Part shown: positions 7,960 to 15,257 of the stretch, in pieces
How positions within the stretch are numbered: the stretch's first letter is position 1
Layout of the letters: each line of letters opens with the position of its first letter
Assembly: GCA_001563325.1 (NCBI GenBank)
Contig: LRSK01000008.1
Location: forward strand, 1-26,450
From: Candidatus Thorarchaeota archaeon SMTZ1-83
GTDB taxonomy: Archaea; Asgardarchaeota; Thorarchaeia; Thorarchaeales; Thorarchaeaceae
DNA length: 26,450 nt
Reading direction: 5' to 3'
The notes under the pieces: model-generated
Database searches by the model: none
Seen by the model: the letters and a program-made list of their open reading frames with translations, nothing else
What the model was told of the DNA's origin: nothing
Program-made: the position numbers and the translations under genes

Positions 7960-9884
7960 TTTGAGAAGAAAGTTTCCACCTGCTGTGCAACGATATGCGG
8001 GCTATCAGCAACCGTCTGGGCAACCTCTGCCAACCATGAAGGGATGAATCTCTGAAGATACGGCGTCTTGAACCTCTGGTCCAATAGGACAATCGCACCT
8101 CTATCATCAAGTCTTCTGACGGGTCTTCCAGCCGTCTGGACCGCACGGGTCATAGCAGGAAGGACATATGCGTAATCTCTTCCCTTCTGATTGAATCTAC
8201 TGTCGTAGTAGTCTATCAATGCTTCAACACGGGGAGTTGGTCTAGCGTACGGTACACCAACGACTACTGCACTCTCCATTGACGGCCCGGGAAAATCGCC
8301 CCCCTCGGAGTTACGTCCCCCTTGGACACCTAAGAGCACAGCACCTCCCTTCTCCCCCATCTTCTTGAAGCTCTCAATCATCCTGTCGTTCTCAGTTCCC
8401 TTCATCCCTGGCTCCTCTTGGTATAGCTTCACCTTCAGTCTGTCTTCAAGACCGGCCTTGAGGAGGGACTTGGCAACAGAGTAGCTTGTTGTGAAGATTC
8501 CAGTGTTTCCCGGTGTCGCATGCGCAACTGCCACACAGTGGTCTACAAGTCTACTGAACATGACATCACTGCGACCTTGAAACGAAGTATCCACACCATC
8601 AACTATGAGACAGAGTCTATTACGCATGGCAAACGGATTGTGAAAGGACTTCTTCATTGCATCCTCGTCAAAGCCCAACATCTCGGAGTATGCATCTAAG
8701 GGAGATAATGTACCTGATACTGCAATAGAGCTGTGTACAAGGTTCAGGATTGGTGCTGTCACGGTGGTGGGATCCAGTGCTACGAGATCTAGCGACACTC
8801 TCCTACTCTCTTTGAACTCCCTTCCTGAAGTCAGTATGAAAGCATAGTTGTCCTGTTCACCACAACTCGCCCATCTCTCCATGAAATCTGCCACTCGGTG
8901 AATCGATGACCGCGGAAACTTCCCTGCTCTCAGAAGACTCCTACGAATCTTGATTCCTAGGTCTTTCATGTGACCCAAGACATCTGACACCATGCTATTG
9001 TCTGAATTCTCAAGGGCCTGCTTGTATATCACATACGGGTCAATGGTCTTCTCATCATTGTCTCTCATGTCTGTAGAGAGATCCAGAACAGCCCTCTCCA
9101 GACTCTCCGAATACTCCTTGGATATTGAGTCACTGTAGGTCTTGGCTTCTTGAATCGCCCGTCTCACGGTACCAATCACCAGAGAATCGCTGGCTGAGTT
9201 GAGAGCTGTCTGTGGAACATTGTGTGCCTCGTCCTGTACAAGAATCACTCTTGACATGGGAGTTTCTAGTTCAGGGACGAAGGTTTCCAGAATCCATGGA
9301 TCGAAGACGTACAGATACGAAAGGGCGACAACGTCAACGACCTTTGCTAGGCTCTTTGTGAGCTCGTAGGGGCATATTGACCTTCTCTTTCCAATATCAA
9401 CTAACTCTGGAGCAGTGAGCACACCTTTCGGCATGTCTTCTAGTAGGTCCTCAGGCTGTCCACTATCTCTCAACTTCTCATAATAGGAGCATTTCCGATT
9501 GCTCTTCAACTGGCTACATACTTCGCTGATTGGTGCTACAAGGTCTGCATTCTCCAGAACGAACTGGTTGATACACATGTGCCGTCTTCCCCGGAATGAA
9601 ACCCCAGTCACCTCGTTCCTTTCTGAGATGATTTCCAGCTCCTCCATGACGCGATCCAATTGCCTATGCGTCCTTGCACAATACAGAATCTTGCCATGGT
9701 TCTCTCTTACCCAAGGCAAGGCGCCACTAAGAGTGGCACATGTCTTCCCGAATCCATTTGGAGCCTCTGCGCAGATGTGAGTCCCCTTACGAACCGCATC
9801 TTCGATGCTGGCCATCATTTCATCTTGACCCTTCCGCGGTTCTGGATACGGGAAGAACTCTGTGTAGGTAATCCTCTCTTTCAT
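7953..9884 (-). CDS. XPD/Rad3-type Fe-S DNA helicase
   Basis: This superfamily 2 helicase unwinds DNA 5' to 3' and is associated with excision repair. In the 643-residue protein the Walker A motif A-P-N-G-F-G-K-T is at 41-48 and the DEAH box at 218-221. Four cysteines of the 4Fe-4S cluster lie at 104, 123, 132 and 171, with the spacing expected of XPD. The motif VI-like Q-T-A-G-R-P-V-R-R-x-D-D-R-G lies near the C-terminus. The ATG at 9884 is chosen because GAGGTG lies 3 nt upstream and the protein then begins with the usual Y-x-x-F-F-P-Y-x-x-R-x-x-Q lead. A longer frame to 9953 adds 23 unlikely residues. DinG-type helicases are the main alternative, but length and DEAH box favour XPD. Confidence 0.93.
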   Translation of the reverse strand: MKERITYTEFFPYPEPRKGQDEMMASIEDAVRKGTHICAEAPNGFGKTCATLSGALPWVRENHGKILYCARTHRQLDRVMEELEIISERNEVTGVSFRGRRHMCINQFVLENADLVAPISEVCSQLKSNRKCSYYEKLRDSGQPEDLLEDMPKGVLTAPELVDIGKRRSICPYELTKSLAKVVDVVALSYLYVFDPWILETFVPELETPMSRVILVQDEAHNVPQTALNSASDSLVIGTVRRAIQEAKTYSDSISKEYSESLERAVLDLSTDMRDNDEKTIDPYVIYKQALENSDNSMVSDVLGHMKDLGIKIRRSLLRAGKFPRSSIHRVADFMERWASCGEQDNYAFILTSGREFKESRRVSLDLVALDPTTVTAPILNLVHSSIAVSGTLSPLDAYSEMLGFDEDAMKKSFHNPFAMRNRLCLIVDGVDTSFQGRSDVMFSRLVDHCVAVAHATPGNTGIFTTSYSVAKSLLKAGLEDRLKVKLYQEEPGMKGTENDRMIESFKKMGEKGGAVLLGVQGGRNSEGGDFPGPSMESAVVVGVPYARPTPRVEALIDYYDSRFNQKGRDYAYVLPAMTRAVQTAGRPVRRLDDRGAIVLLDQRFKTPYLQRFIPSWLAEVAQTVADSPHIVAQQVETFFSNQ

Positions 9885-10002
9885 GTGCACCTCACAATTG
9901 TCACCGACGTTTACCTGATAACAATGTTGCCGCCTGCACACTTGTTGCGCCAATCCGTTAGGGATTTATCGCAATCTTGAGACGACAGACTGGGTATCGT
10001 AC

Positions 10003-10347
10003 ATGGACTCAGAGGACATAAGGCACTTCGAAGCAGATACCAGTGCTGGCAAGGTCAGAGTTCGAGTCATGGACCTTGACAATGGTACTCTTTTGCTTCT
10101 ATCAGACTCGGACAGATTTCGACTAGGTATCTCGGCCGTAGCAATCCCTCCCAGTCGAGACGAATCAGAACCTGCCTCCTCAGGACTCTTCACTACTGGC
10201 TTGGACACAATACTGGTACGCACACTCGCTGAGCGAATAGTGTCTTGGACTGGTAGAACTTGCATGGCAGTTGTCGCAATGAGCGGATTGAACCAGAAGG
10301 TCCTCCTTGAACTCATGGCTTTTCTCAAGGACTGTTTCCTGACCTGA
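10003..10347 (+). CDS. Small conserved protein, possibly PAC3/PAC4-like proteasome assembly chaperone
   Basis: This 114-residue protein lacks signal or membrane segments. It reads as an alternating beta/alpha fold: strands near residues 17-40, then P-P-S-R, then S-G-L-F-T-T-G-L-D-T near 60-70. An amphipathic helix (L-V-R-T-L-A-E-R-I-V) follows, then a hydrophobic strand and a C-terminal helix. The T-T-x-x-x-x-x-x-x-(L/V)-x-x-x-L-A-x-x-(I/L)-x-x-x-x-G-R sequence recalls eukaryotic PSMG3/PSMG4. These are small chaperones that help to build the 20S proteasome alpha ring. This resemblance is remembered, not computed, so the call is tentative. The ATG at 10003 follows a TTTATC-like box about 37 nt upstream. 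Its last 23 bp overlap the convergent zinc-finger gene. Confidence 0.5.
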   Translation: MDSEDIRHFEADTSAGKVRVRVMDLDNGTLLLLSDSDRFRLGISAVAIPPSRDESEPASSGLFTTGLDTILVRTLAERIVSWTGRTCMAVVAMSGLNQKVLLELMAFLKDCFLT

Positions 10348-10546
10348 TATATTCAATCACCTCTCGGACCCACAGACCAAGCTCATCCAAAGCATACAGA
10401 TGGTCAAGATAGGAGTCCCAATCGATCCCCAAGGCCGATCTCCATGTTTCTTCGCCCTCATGCAGATTGTCAATTGCCAATTGGTGATACTGACACAGTT
10501 CCCCATTGTGGCCACTTGGGCGTCCACAAATCGGGCAATCACTCAT
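10325..10546 (-). CDS. Small zinc-finger protein coupled to topA
   Basis: The 73-residue protein begins with M-S-D-C-P-I-C-G and continues to C-Q-Y-H, forming a compact Cx2C...Cx2H zinc site within about 20 residues. A mostly helical, acidic and aromatic remainder follows (W-R-S-A-L-G-I-D-W-D, then L-G-L-W-V-R-E-V-I-E-Y-I). I do not recognise the family. The ATG at 10546 is preferred over an upstream ATG at 10555. It overlaps the topA stop codon in ATGAGTGA and has GGAGGGTGG upstream, so it is likely to be translated by coupling after topA. It may work with topoisomerase I, but only context says so. The 3' end overlaps the end of the convergent gene by 23 bp. Confidence 0.75.
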   Translation of the reverse strand: MSDCPICGRPSGHNGELCQYHQLAIDNLHEGEETWRSALGIDWDSYLDHLYALDELGLWVREVIEYIRSGNSP

Positions 10547-12707
10547 CCGTGCCACCCTCCTTAGTCGAGCTCTCTGCCATTCCTCTCTTATCCTGAAGTG
10601 TCTTGAGATCCTCCTGTCGTCCAGGACACTCTGTCCAGTTTATGCAGGTTTCCCAGGGACGTCTTCTAGACGACACTCTAATCATGGCGTGACCACAATG
10701 AGGACACTGTTTGTCTAGGGGCGTGATCTCTCCCCTCTGAGGAAGTGGGAAGCTCTGGTCGCACTCACCGTCTTTGTACCGAGAACACCCGACAAACCGT
10801 TTACCTGTCTTCGGAGATCGGATAATGAATAGAGTGCCCTCTCCGCACTTGGGACATGGACCGATCTCCTCCTTGGCCCTCCAGTATCGCTGAAGGCCAC
10901 TGACAAGAAACGCTCCAATGGTTTCCTCCTGTTCCTTGAAGCGCTCAAGCAATTGTGTGAGCTCGGTTCGTACATGACTCAACAAGCCCTCTCTATCAGT
11001 CTCTCCCGCTTGAATGCTCTCCATCTCTCTCTCAAGCTGGCGCGTGAACTCAGCAGATAGAATCTCTGGAATGTGCTGTTGCAGAGTCTCGAAGAGTGCG
11101 TAGCCTAGAGTAGAAAGCTCGAATCTGTCCCCCAGTGTATACCCCCGGGACCTAAGAGAGTCGACTATCGAGGCTCTAGTGCTCTTTGTACCAAGATTCT
11201 CCTTCTCCAAGAGTTTGAGCAGGCTTGATGGATTGAATCGGGGCCGTGGAGATGTATACCTCATTTCACTCGTCACCGAAACAAGGAACATCTCATCACT
11301 CTCGGCAATTGGTGGAAGAAGCACCTCTTTGTGTGAAACGTAGGGATCATAGAGGTCCATCCATCCTCTCTTGAGAATCTTCAATCCCCTTAGGTAGAGG
11401 AGATGTGTGCCGGCCTTGATGTCAGCCCGTACACTCTCTCTCGCTGCTGTTTCCCCAAACAAAGCCAGGAATCTTTTGACAATGAGGTCGTAGACCTTAG
11501 ACTCACTTGGCGTGAGCCTTCTCTCGGGCTTCGCTCCTGTGGGGTGAATAGCCGGGTGAGCTGGGTCATCCATCTTGCCCTGAACAGGGACTAGATTGCC
11601 GCCTTCAATGACTCGATTGACTAGGGTCTTGTATTTCCTCTGTTCTTTCAACCCCGAAAGAATCGCCTCTGTATCGATACTGGGAGGTATCTTCTGACTT
11701 CCAGTACGCGGATATGAGATTAGGGCTTCAAGGTAGAGTTTCTGAGCTATGGCGAGAGTCCTACTCGGTCTGAACCCGAAGTGGCGATAGCTTTCAGACT
11801 GGAGACCACTAAGATTGAATGGGACGGGCGGTTTTTGTAAGGACTTCTTTCTTGTTATGGAGTCAACAATCGCAGTCGCTCCTTGAAGATCTCTCACAAT
11901 CTCATCAGCTTCCTTCTTGGTTTCGATTCGCTTCTTGGAGTATTCAAGCAGTAAGTCTTTGTCTGCTTGGGTAGTGGTGGCAAGAATGGTCCAGAATGGC
12001 TTGGGCACGAAGACATTGATATCTCGATCACGCTCAGCGACAAGTGCAAGGGTGGGTCCTTGTACCCTGCCAGTGGAGACTATCTTGAACCACCCAGATG
12101 CCTCCTTGATGGCAAGAGTCAGTGCCCGTGTGAGGTTTATGCCATAGAGCCAATCAACCTCATGTCGAGCATGACCCGCCTCAATCATCGGAAAGTCAAG
12201 CGTTGATGCTCTGCTCACGTAGGCATGCCTCAGTTCATTCCCCGTAAGCGTGGAGAAGACCATCCTGGCTGCCTGACTTGGATCTGCACGACATGCGTAC
12301 TTCAGGGTCAAGTAACCGATAAGGCTACCCTCAATATCATAGTCAGTGGCAACCACAAACTGGTCCACGTCCTTGGAGATTCTCTTGATTAGACTGATGA
12401 TTGGCTTAGTCTCGGCCGCTTTCTTGTCAACCTCGTATTTCGGGACCCACTCTGTAGATAGTCTTGGGTATTTCCAACCTTTCTCAGTCTGTTTCAATTC
12501 GAAGAGGTGCCCAAGAGCGTACGCTACAAGAAGAGTATCCCCATCCTTCTCACACTCGTAGTATGAGACTCTCCCACTCTTTATCTCGTCCGGAGTAGAA
12601 TGCTCGTCCAAGGCCTCAGCGATTCTCCTCGCGGCTGTTGGCTTCTCAGAGATTATCAGGACCCTAGACAGTCTATCTCGCCTCTTGTTCGCTGGTACAC
12701 TTCTCAT
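10539..12707 (-). CDS. topA: DNA topoisomerase I (type IA)
   Basis: This enzyme relaxes negatively supercoiled DNA by transient single-strand cleavage. The 722-residue protein starts with a TOPRIM domain (V-L-I-I-S-E-K-P near 16-23, and the D-Y-D-I-E-G acidic motif near 125). The catalytic tyrosine is Tyr332, in I-S-Y-P-R-T-G-S-Q. Two zinc-binding segments lie at the C-terminus: C-P-K-C ... C-S-R-Y-K-D-G-E-C, and C-P-H-C ... C-I-N-W-T-E-C. These resemble topoisomerase C-terminal zinc ribbons. The frame is open upstream to 12902, but those residues lack similarity and would overlap the divergent OST3/6-like gene, so the ATG at 12707 is chosen. The zinc-finger gene at 10325-10546 follows with an 8-nt overlap. 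Confidence 0.96.
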   Translation of the reverse strand: MRSVPANKRRDRLSRVLIISEKPTAARRIAEALDEHSTPDEIKSGRVSYYECEKDGDTLLVAYALGHLFELKQTEKGWKYPRLSTEWVPKYEVDKKAAETKPIISLIKRISKDVDQFVVATDYDIEGSLIGYLTLKYACRADPSQAARMVFSTLTGNELRHAYVSRASTLDFPMIEAGHARHEVDWLYGINLTRALTLAIKEASGWFKIVSTGRVQGPTLALVAERDRDINVFVPKPFWTILATTTQADKDLLLEYSKKRIETKKEADEIVRDLQGATAIVDSITRKKSLQKPPVPFNLSGLQSESYRHFGFRPSRTLAIAQKLYLEALISYPRTGSQKIPPSIDTEAILSGLKEQRKYKTLVNRVIEGGNLVPVQGKMDDPAHPAIHPTGAKPERRLTPSESKVYDLIVKRFLALFGETAARESVRADIKAGTHLLYLRGLKILKRGWMDLYDPYVSHKEVLLPPIAESDEMFLVSVTSEMRYTSPRPRFNPSSLLKLLEKENLGTKSTRASIVDSLRSRGYTLGDRFELSTLGYALFETLQQHIPEILSAEFTRQLEREMESIQAGETDREGLLSHVRTELTQLLERFKEQEETIGAFLVSGLQRYWRAKEEIGPCPKCGEGTLFIIRSPKTGKRFVGCSRYKDGECDQSFPLPQRGEITPLDKQCPHCGHAMIRVSSRRRPWETCINWTECPGRQEDLKTLQDKRGMAESSTKEGGTDE

Positions 12708-12825
12708 TCTCACGATAGTCTTAAAAGCAGACCGCCAAACGACACCGCTCAGGTGTAGGAACTTGCCCTGGTGGCCGCGGTTTATCGTAAGACCAAGAGT
12801 GAGGCTCAAGAGACCTCGTTTCAAG

Positions 12826-13179
12826 ATGCCAACGAGGCCTCCTGATATCGTTGTCTTTGCCCTCGTCTTCGTGGCAATTCTGTTCATTCTTGGAGGTAAC
12901 ATCTACACTCTAATCAGGACACCACCAGTCATTGCAGGCAATCCTCAAGGCGGGCCGCCACTCCTAATTGCACCTGGGCTCGATGTTCAGCTCGGGATGG
13001 AGGGTATAGTCGCCTCAGTTGTTGTTATGGTCGGGGCCATAGGACTGGGAATGATATACTACGCTTCGAAGTACGTGTTTCAACCAGGATACGCAACTCG
13101 ACTGATTGTATTGGGTGTACTGTTGGCCGGTACAGCGTTTCTAGTACTCTCCTACATGATGAGCGAGAAGATTGGATAG
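12826..13179 (+). CDS. OST3/OST6-like oligosaccharyltransferase subunit, membrane part only
   Basis: This 117-residue membrane protein has three hydrophobic helices, near 8-24, 60-79 and 92-111. The first ends in G-G-N-I-Y-T-L-I-R-T-P-P, followed by a loop with G-N-P-Q-G-G and then V-Q-L-G-M-E-G. The same order occurs in eukaryotic OST3/OST6 (TUSC3/MAGT1) helices 2-4: G-Q-M-W-N-H-I-R-G-P-P, a K-N-P-H-N-G loop, then a helix starting after A-E-T-H. The thioredoxin domain and CxxC found in eukaryotes are absent. OST3/6 homologues are known in Asgard archaea. The likely partner is the STT3 protein encoded at 17106. The start is ATG at 12826; a GTG at 12799 is possible. It is divergent from topA. 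Confidence 0.7.
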   Translation: MPTRPPDIVVFALVFVAILFILGGNIYTLIRTPPVIAGNPQGGPPLLIAPGLDVQLGMEGIVASVVVMVGAIGLGMIYYASKYVFQPGYATRLIVLGVLLAGTAFLVLSYMMSEKIG

Positions 13180-13185
13180 CTCTTC

Positions 13186-13225
13186 CACTTCTGGACTACA
13201 ACACTCTCAATGTTCTGCAGAAGTG
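13186..13225. terminator. Inverted repeat between convergent genes
   Basis: CACTTCTG (13186-13193) and CAGAAGTG (13218-13225) are perfectly complementary 8-mers separated by 24 nt. They lie in the 60-bp gap between the ends of the OST3/6-like gene and mptE. There is no strong T-tract, so a bidirectional terminator role is only a suggestion. Confidence 0.25.
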
Positions 13226-13239
13226 TCAAGGTAGACTGG

Positions 13240-13950
13240 CTATAATAGCGTGAACTCCACATCACTCTGAGACATGAGTCTGTCTATCAGTTCTCCCGCA
13301 ATGGCAAGCTTCTCTCTCTTGATGGAGTCTGCAGGAAAACTGTCATGATATCCTGGTTTCGACCAGCGGCCGACGATGCTTCCAAAGTCCATTCCAGCCA
13401 AGGTCACCTTGGAAGGTCTGTACTTTGTAACGAGATGGCAGGCCCTGTCCCCGTCGGTGAAGCCTCCCCAGAGAAACGCCCTTTCCGTCGGCTCGACCTG
13501 AGTGCTACCTACAACGGTCTCAAACGTAGGAACAATCTCTCTCACGAGATCTATGTTGTCTCCATGCGCGTGCACAACTGGAATTGCACCTCTTCTGACC
13601 ACTTCCCGGATACTCTGAAGGTCGCCATCCAAGTCTGTCACGAGAATGTCACATCTGAGACCTAGCTCCAATAGCGCCGATGCCGCTCCATCAGAGGCGA
13701 CACAGGTAGACTCTTCGAGAGTTGCCTTCGGAATCACTTCCCTTAGATGAAAGTCGAGCGAGGGTCCCGCACCACACACTATGACAGACCTGCCTTCAAT
13801 TAGCTTCTCTATCTGTCTGAGGGCCGGATGGGGGTCTTTGTTCTCAAGAAGGTGGGTCAGAACCTCTGTGGCTTGACGGTCGGCATGACAATCAAGGTTC
13901 AGCCTATTCACAATGTCGTTATACGTGGGTTCCCAGTCTACCCAGTCCAT
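13240..13950 (-). CDS. mptE: 6-hydroxymethyl-7,8-dihydropterin pyrophosphokinase (MptE, DUF115)
   Basis: This enzyme activates 6-hydroxymethyl-7,8-dihydropterin with ATP to its diphosphate, the substrate for pterin joining in methanopterin or folate synthesis. It is the archaeal replacement for FolK. The 236-residue protein has C-G-A-G-P-S-L-D at 59-66, V-T-D-L-D-G-D at 104-110, a following H-A-H-G-D-N, and G-F-T-D-G-D-R-A, all MptE/DUF115 hallmarks. The ATG at 13950 gives the typical M-D-x-x-x-W-E beginning and has AAGGGTG upstream. A GTG at 13959 and an ATG at 13953 are alternatives. It follows folP by a few nucleotides on the same strand, so the two almost certainly form an operon for pterin synthesis. 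Confidence 0.93.
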   Translation of the reverse strand: MDWVDWEPTYNDIVNRLNLDCHADRQATEVLTHLLENKDPHPALRQIEKLIEGRSVIVCGAGPSLDFHLREVIPKATLEESTCVASDGAASALLELGLRCDILVTDLDGDLQSIREVVRRGAIPVVHAHGDNIDLVREIVPTFETVVGSTQVEPTERAFLWGGFTDGDRACHLVTKYRPSKVTLAGMDFGSIVGRWSKPGYHDSFPADSIKREKLAIAGELIDRLMSQSDVEFTLL

Positions 13951-13961
13951 CATCCCCACCC

Positions 13962-15170
13962 TTAGCGACGCTCCCGCTCACTCAACAACTCTTGCACTCC
14001 AACAGCAGTCTTCTCAATGCCGAAGTAGTTCATTCCGCTCAGCTTCCTGACAAGTCTCTCAAAGTGGATTGGAGTTCCCATCACCAATACATCAGTCCTG
14101 TCCACACCAGAGTCGATTGTATCATGGTGGTATGCCGCATCGCCTCCTAGAGCAAGCATCTCCTGTTTGATAATCAGTGCGGCAGGCGTTCTCACGTTCC
14201 TGAGTAAGAGATTGAGAGTCACTGCTTTTCTGGATAGAGCCTGTCTTATGCCGGACTGTACCCCGACCTGTTCAATCACAATCTCAGCCTCTCTTTCATC
14301 ATGGATGTTGACAAGCTCCATGTTCTCTCCAGACCATCTTAGAGTGCTTCTCAGACCTTCTCCCACCGAGGCCGCAGTCTTTGCCTCACTGATGTCATGA
14401 GCGCGGATTACATCGGCTCCTCTTGCCACAGCAATTGAGGTGGCTGCAACACTTCCAATTAGCCTATCTTCAGGGTCTGACAGCCCAAGTAATTCGCCTA
14501 TGAAAGCCTTTCTCGAAACGCCCACCAAGACTGGGTGGCCAAACATTGCGAAGCGCGGCAGCTCTCTGAGTAGGGCACAGTCCGCTCGGGCCGGCTTGCC
14601 GAAACCAATGCCCGGGTCTACAATCAATTTGCCGTCATCAACTCCGGCGTCTTCCGCTATCTGTATACTCTCACGAAGCGCATGAATTGACTCTGTCACA
14701 TTGGTGCAGGGCTTCTCACACATTGCCATTATAATCACAGGCACATCAAAATCTGCAACAGTCTTTGCCATGTTCGGGTCCTTTCTAAGTCCAGATATGT
14801 CGTTCACAAGAGAAGCACCTAATTCGACGGCCCTCTCTGCGACTTTCGAGGAGGTCGTGTCGATGGAGAGGGGTAGATCTGTCTTCTGGCGAATCACCCC
14901 AAGGGACGAAACGACTCTTTCTAGTTCGTGGTCCTCTGTCACAGTTCTTGTTCCATATACACTCTCAGGGGCACTGGATGCACCACCAATATCGATGATG
15001 TCCGCCCCTTCACTCTCGTATAGCTCTACCCTCTCTCTGATTTGTTCCTCTGTGGAGGCTACTGAGCCTGAATAGAAGGATTCAGGAGATAGGTTGAGAA
15101 CTCCCATCACGCGGACTGGATGACTGCTGCCCAGTTGTATCTCGCCAACTTTGATTGTGTGAGGAGCCAA
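13962..15170 (-). CDS. folP: Dihydropteroate synthase-like protein with C-terminal extension
   Basis: Dihydropteroate synthase joins a pterin diphosphate to p-aminobenzoate or a related aryl amine. The TIM-barrel part carries G-V-L-N-L-S-P-E-S-F (23-32), D-I-I-D-I-G-G-A-S, S-I-D-T-T-S, V-N-D-I-S-G, V-D-P-G-I-G-F-G-K and G-V-S-R-K. After about residue 275 comes a roughly 125-residue extra domain with L-A-L-G-G-D-A-A and D-V-L-V-M-G-T, as in some long bacterial and archaeal homologues. Its function is unclear. The frame is open to 15239, but the first residues look like read-through of the promoter. The TTG at 15170 lies about 35 nt after a TATA-like box and is preferred. In archaea the product could serve a methanopterin-like or folate cofactor. 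Confidence 0.88.
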   Translation of the reverse strand: MAPHTIKVGEIQLGSSHPVRVMGVLNLSPESFYSGSVASTEEQIRERVELYESEGADIIDIGGASSAPESVYGTRTVTEDHELERVVSSLGVIRQKTDLPLSIDTTSSKVAERAVELGASLVNDISGLRKDPNMAKTVADFDVPVIIMAMCEKPCTNVTESIHALRESIQIAEDAGVDDGKLIVDPGIGFGKPARADCALLRELPRFAMFGHPVLVGVSRKAFIGELLGLSDPEDRLIGSVAATSIAVARGADVIRAHDISEAKTAASVGEGLRSTLRWSGENMELVNIHDEREAEIVIEQVGVQSGIRQALSRKAVTLNLLLRNVRTPAALIIKQEMLALGGDAAYHHDTIDSGVDRTDVLVMGTPIHFERLVRKLSGMNYFGIEKTAVGVQELLSERERR

Positions 15171-15203
15171 TTGGAACGACCTGTGCCGAGGTATAGATAG
15201 AAG

Positions 15204-15212
15204 AAAATAAAG
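15204..15212. promoter_or_regulatory. TATA-like box between divergent folP and gcvT
   Basis: AAAATAAAG on the plus strand (CTTTATTTT on the minus strand) is the only strongly A+T-rich stretch in the 87-bp gap between the folP start (15170) and gcvT start (15258). It lies about 35 nt from folP and 46 nt from gcvT, so it could serve one or both directions. Confidence 0.35.
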
Positions 15213-15257
15213 CCATGCGTAGGCGCCCAGACGCAGCACAATTCAGGGTGAGCATCC

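Noticed and set aside
9966..10328. Minus-strand frame of 120 codons
   Set aside because: It lies opposite the PAC-like gene, and its Ser/Arg-rich composition is typical of an antisense frame.
12685..12825. N-terminal extension of the OST3/6-like protein
   Set aside because: The extra residues are Arg/Trp-rich, overlap the topA 5' end and have no similarity to the family; a TATA-like sequence near 12780 lies within them.
12708..12902. 65-residue N-terminal extension of TopA
   Set aside because: It would overlap the OST3/6-like gene and promoter region, and type IA enzymes begin close to the V-L-I-I-S-E-K-P motif.
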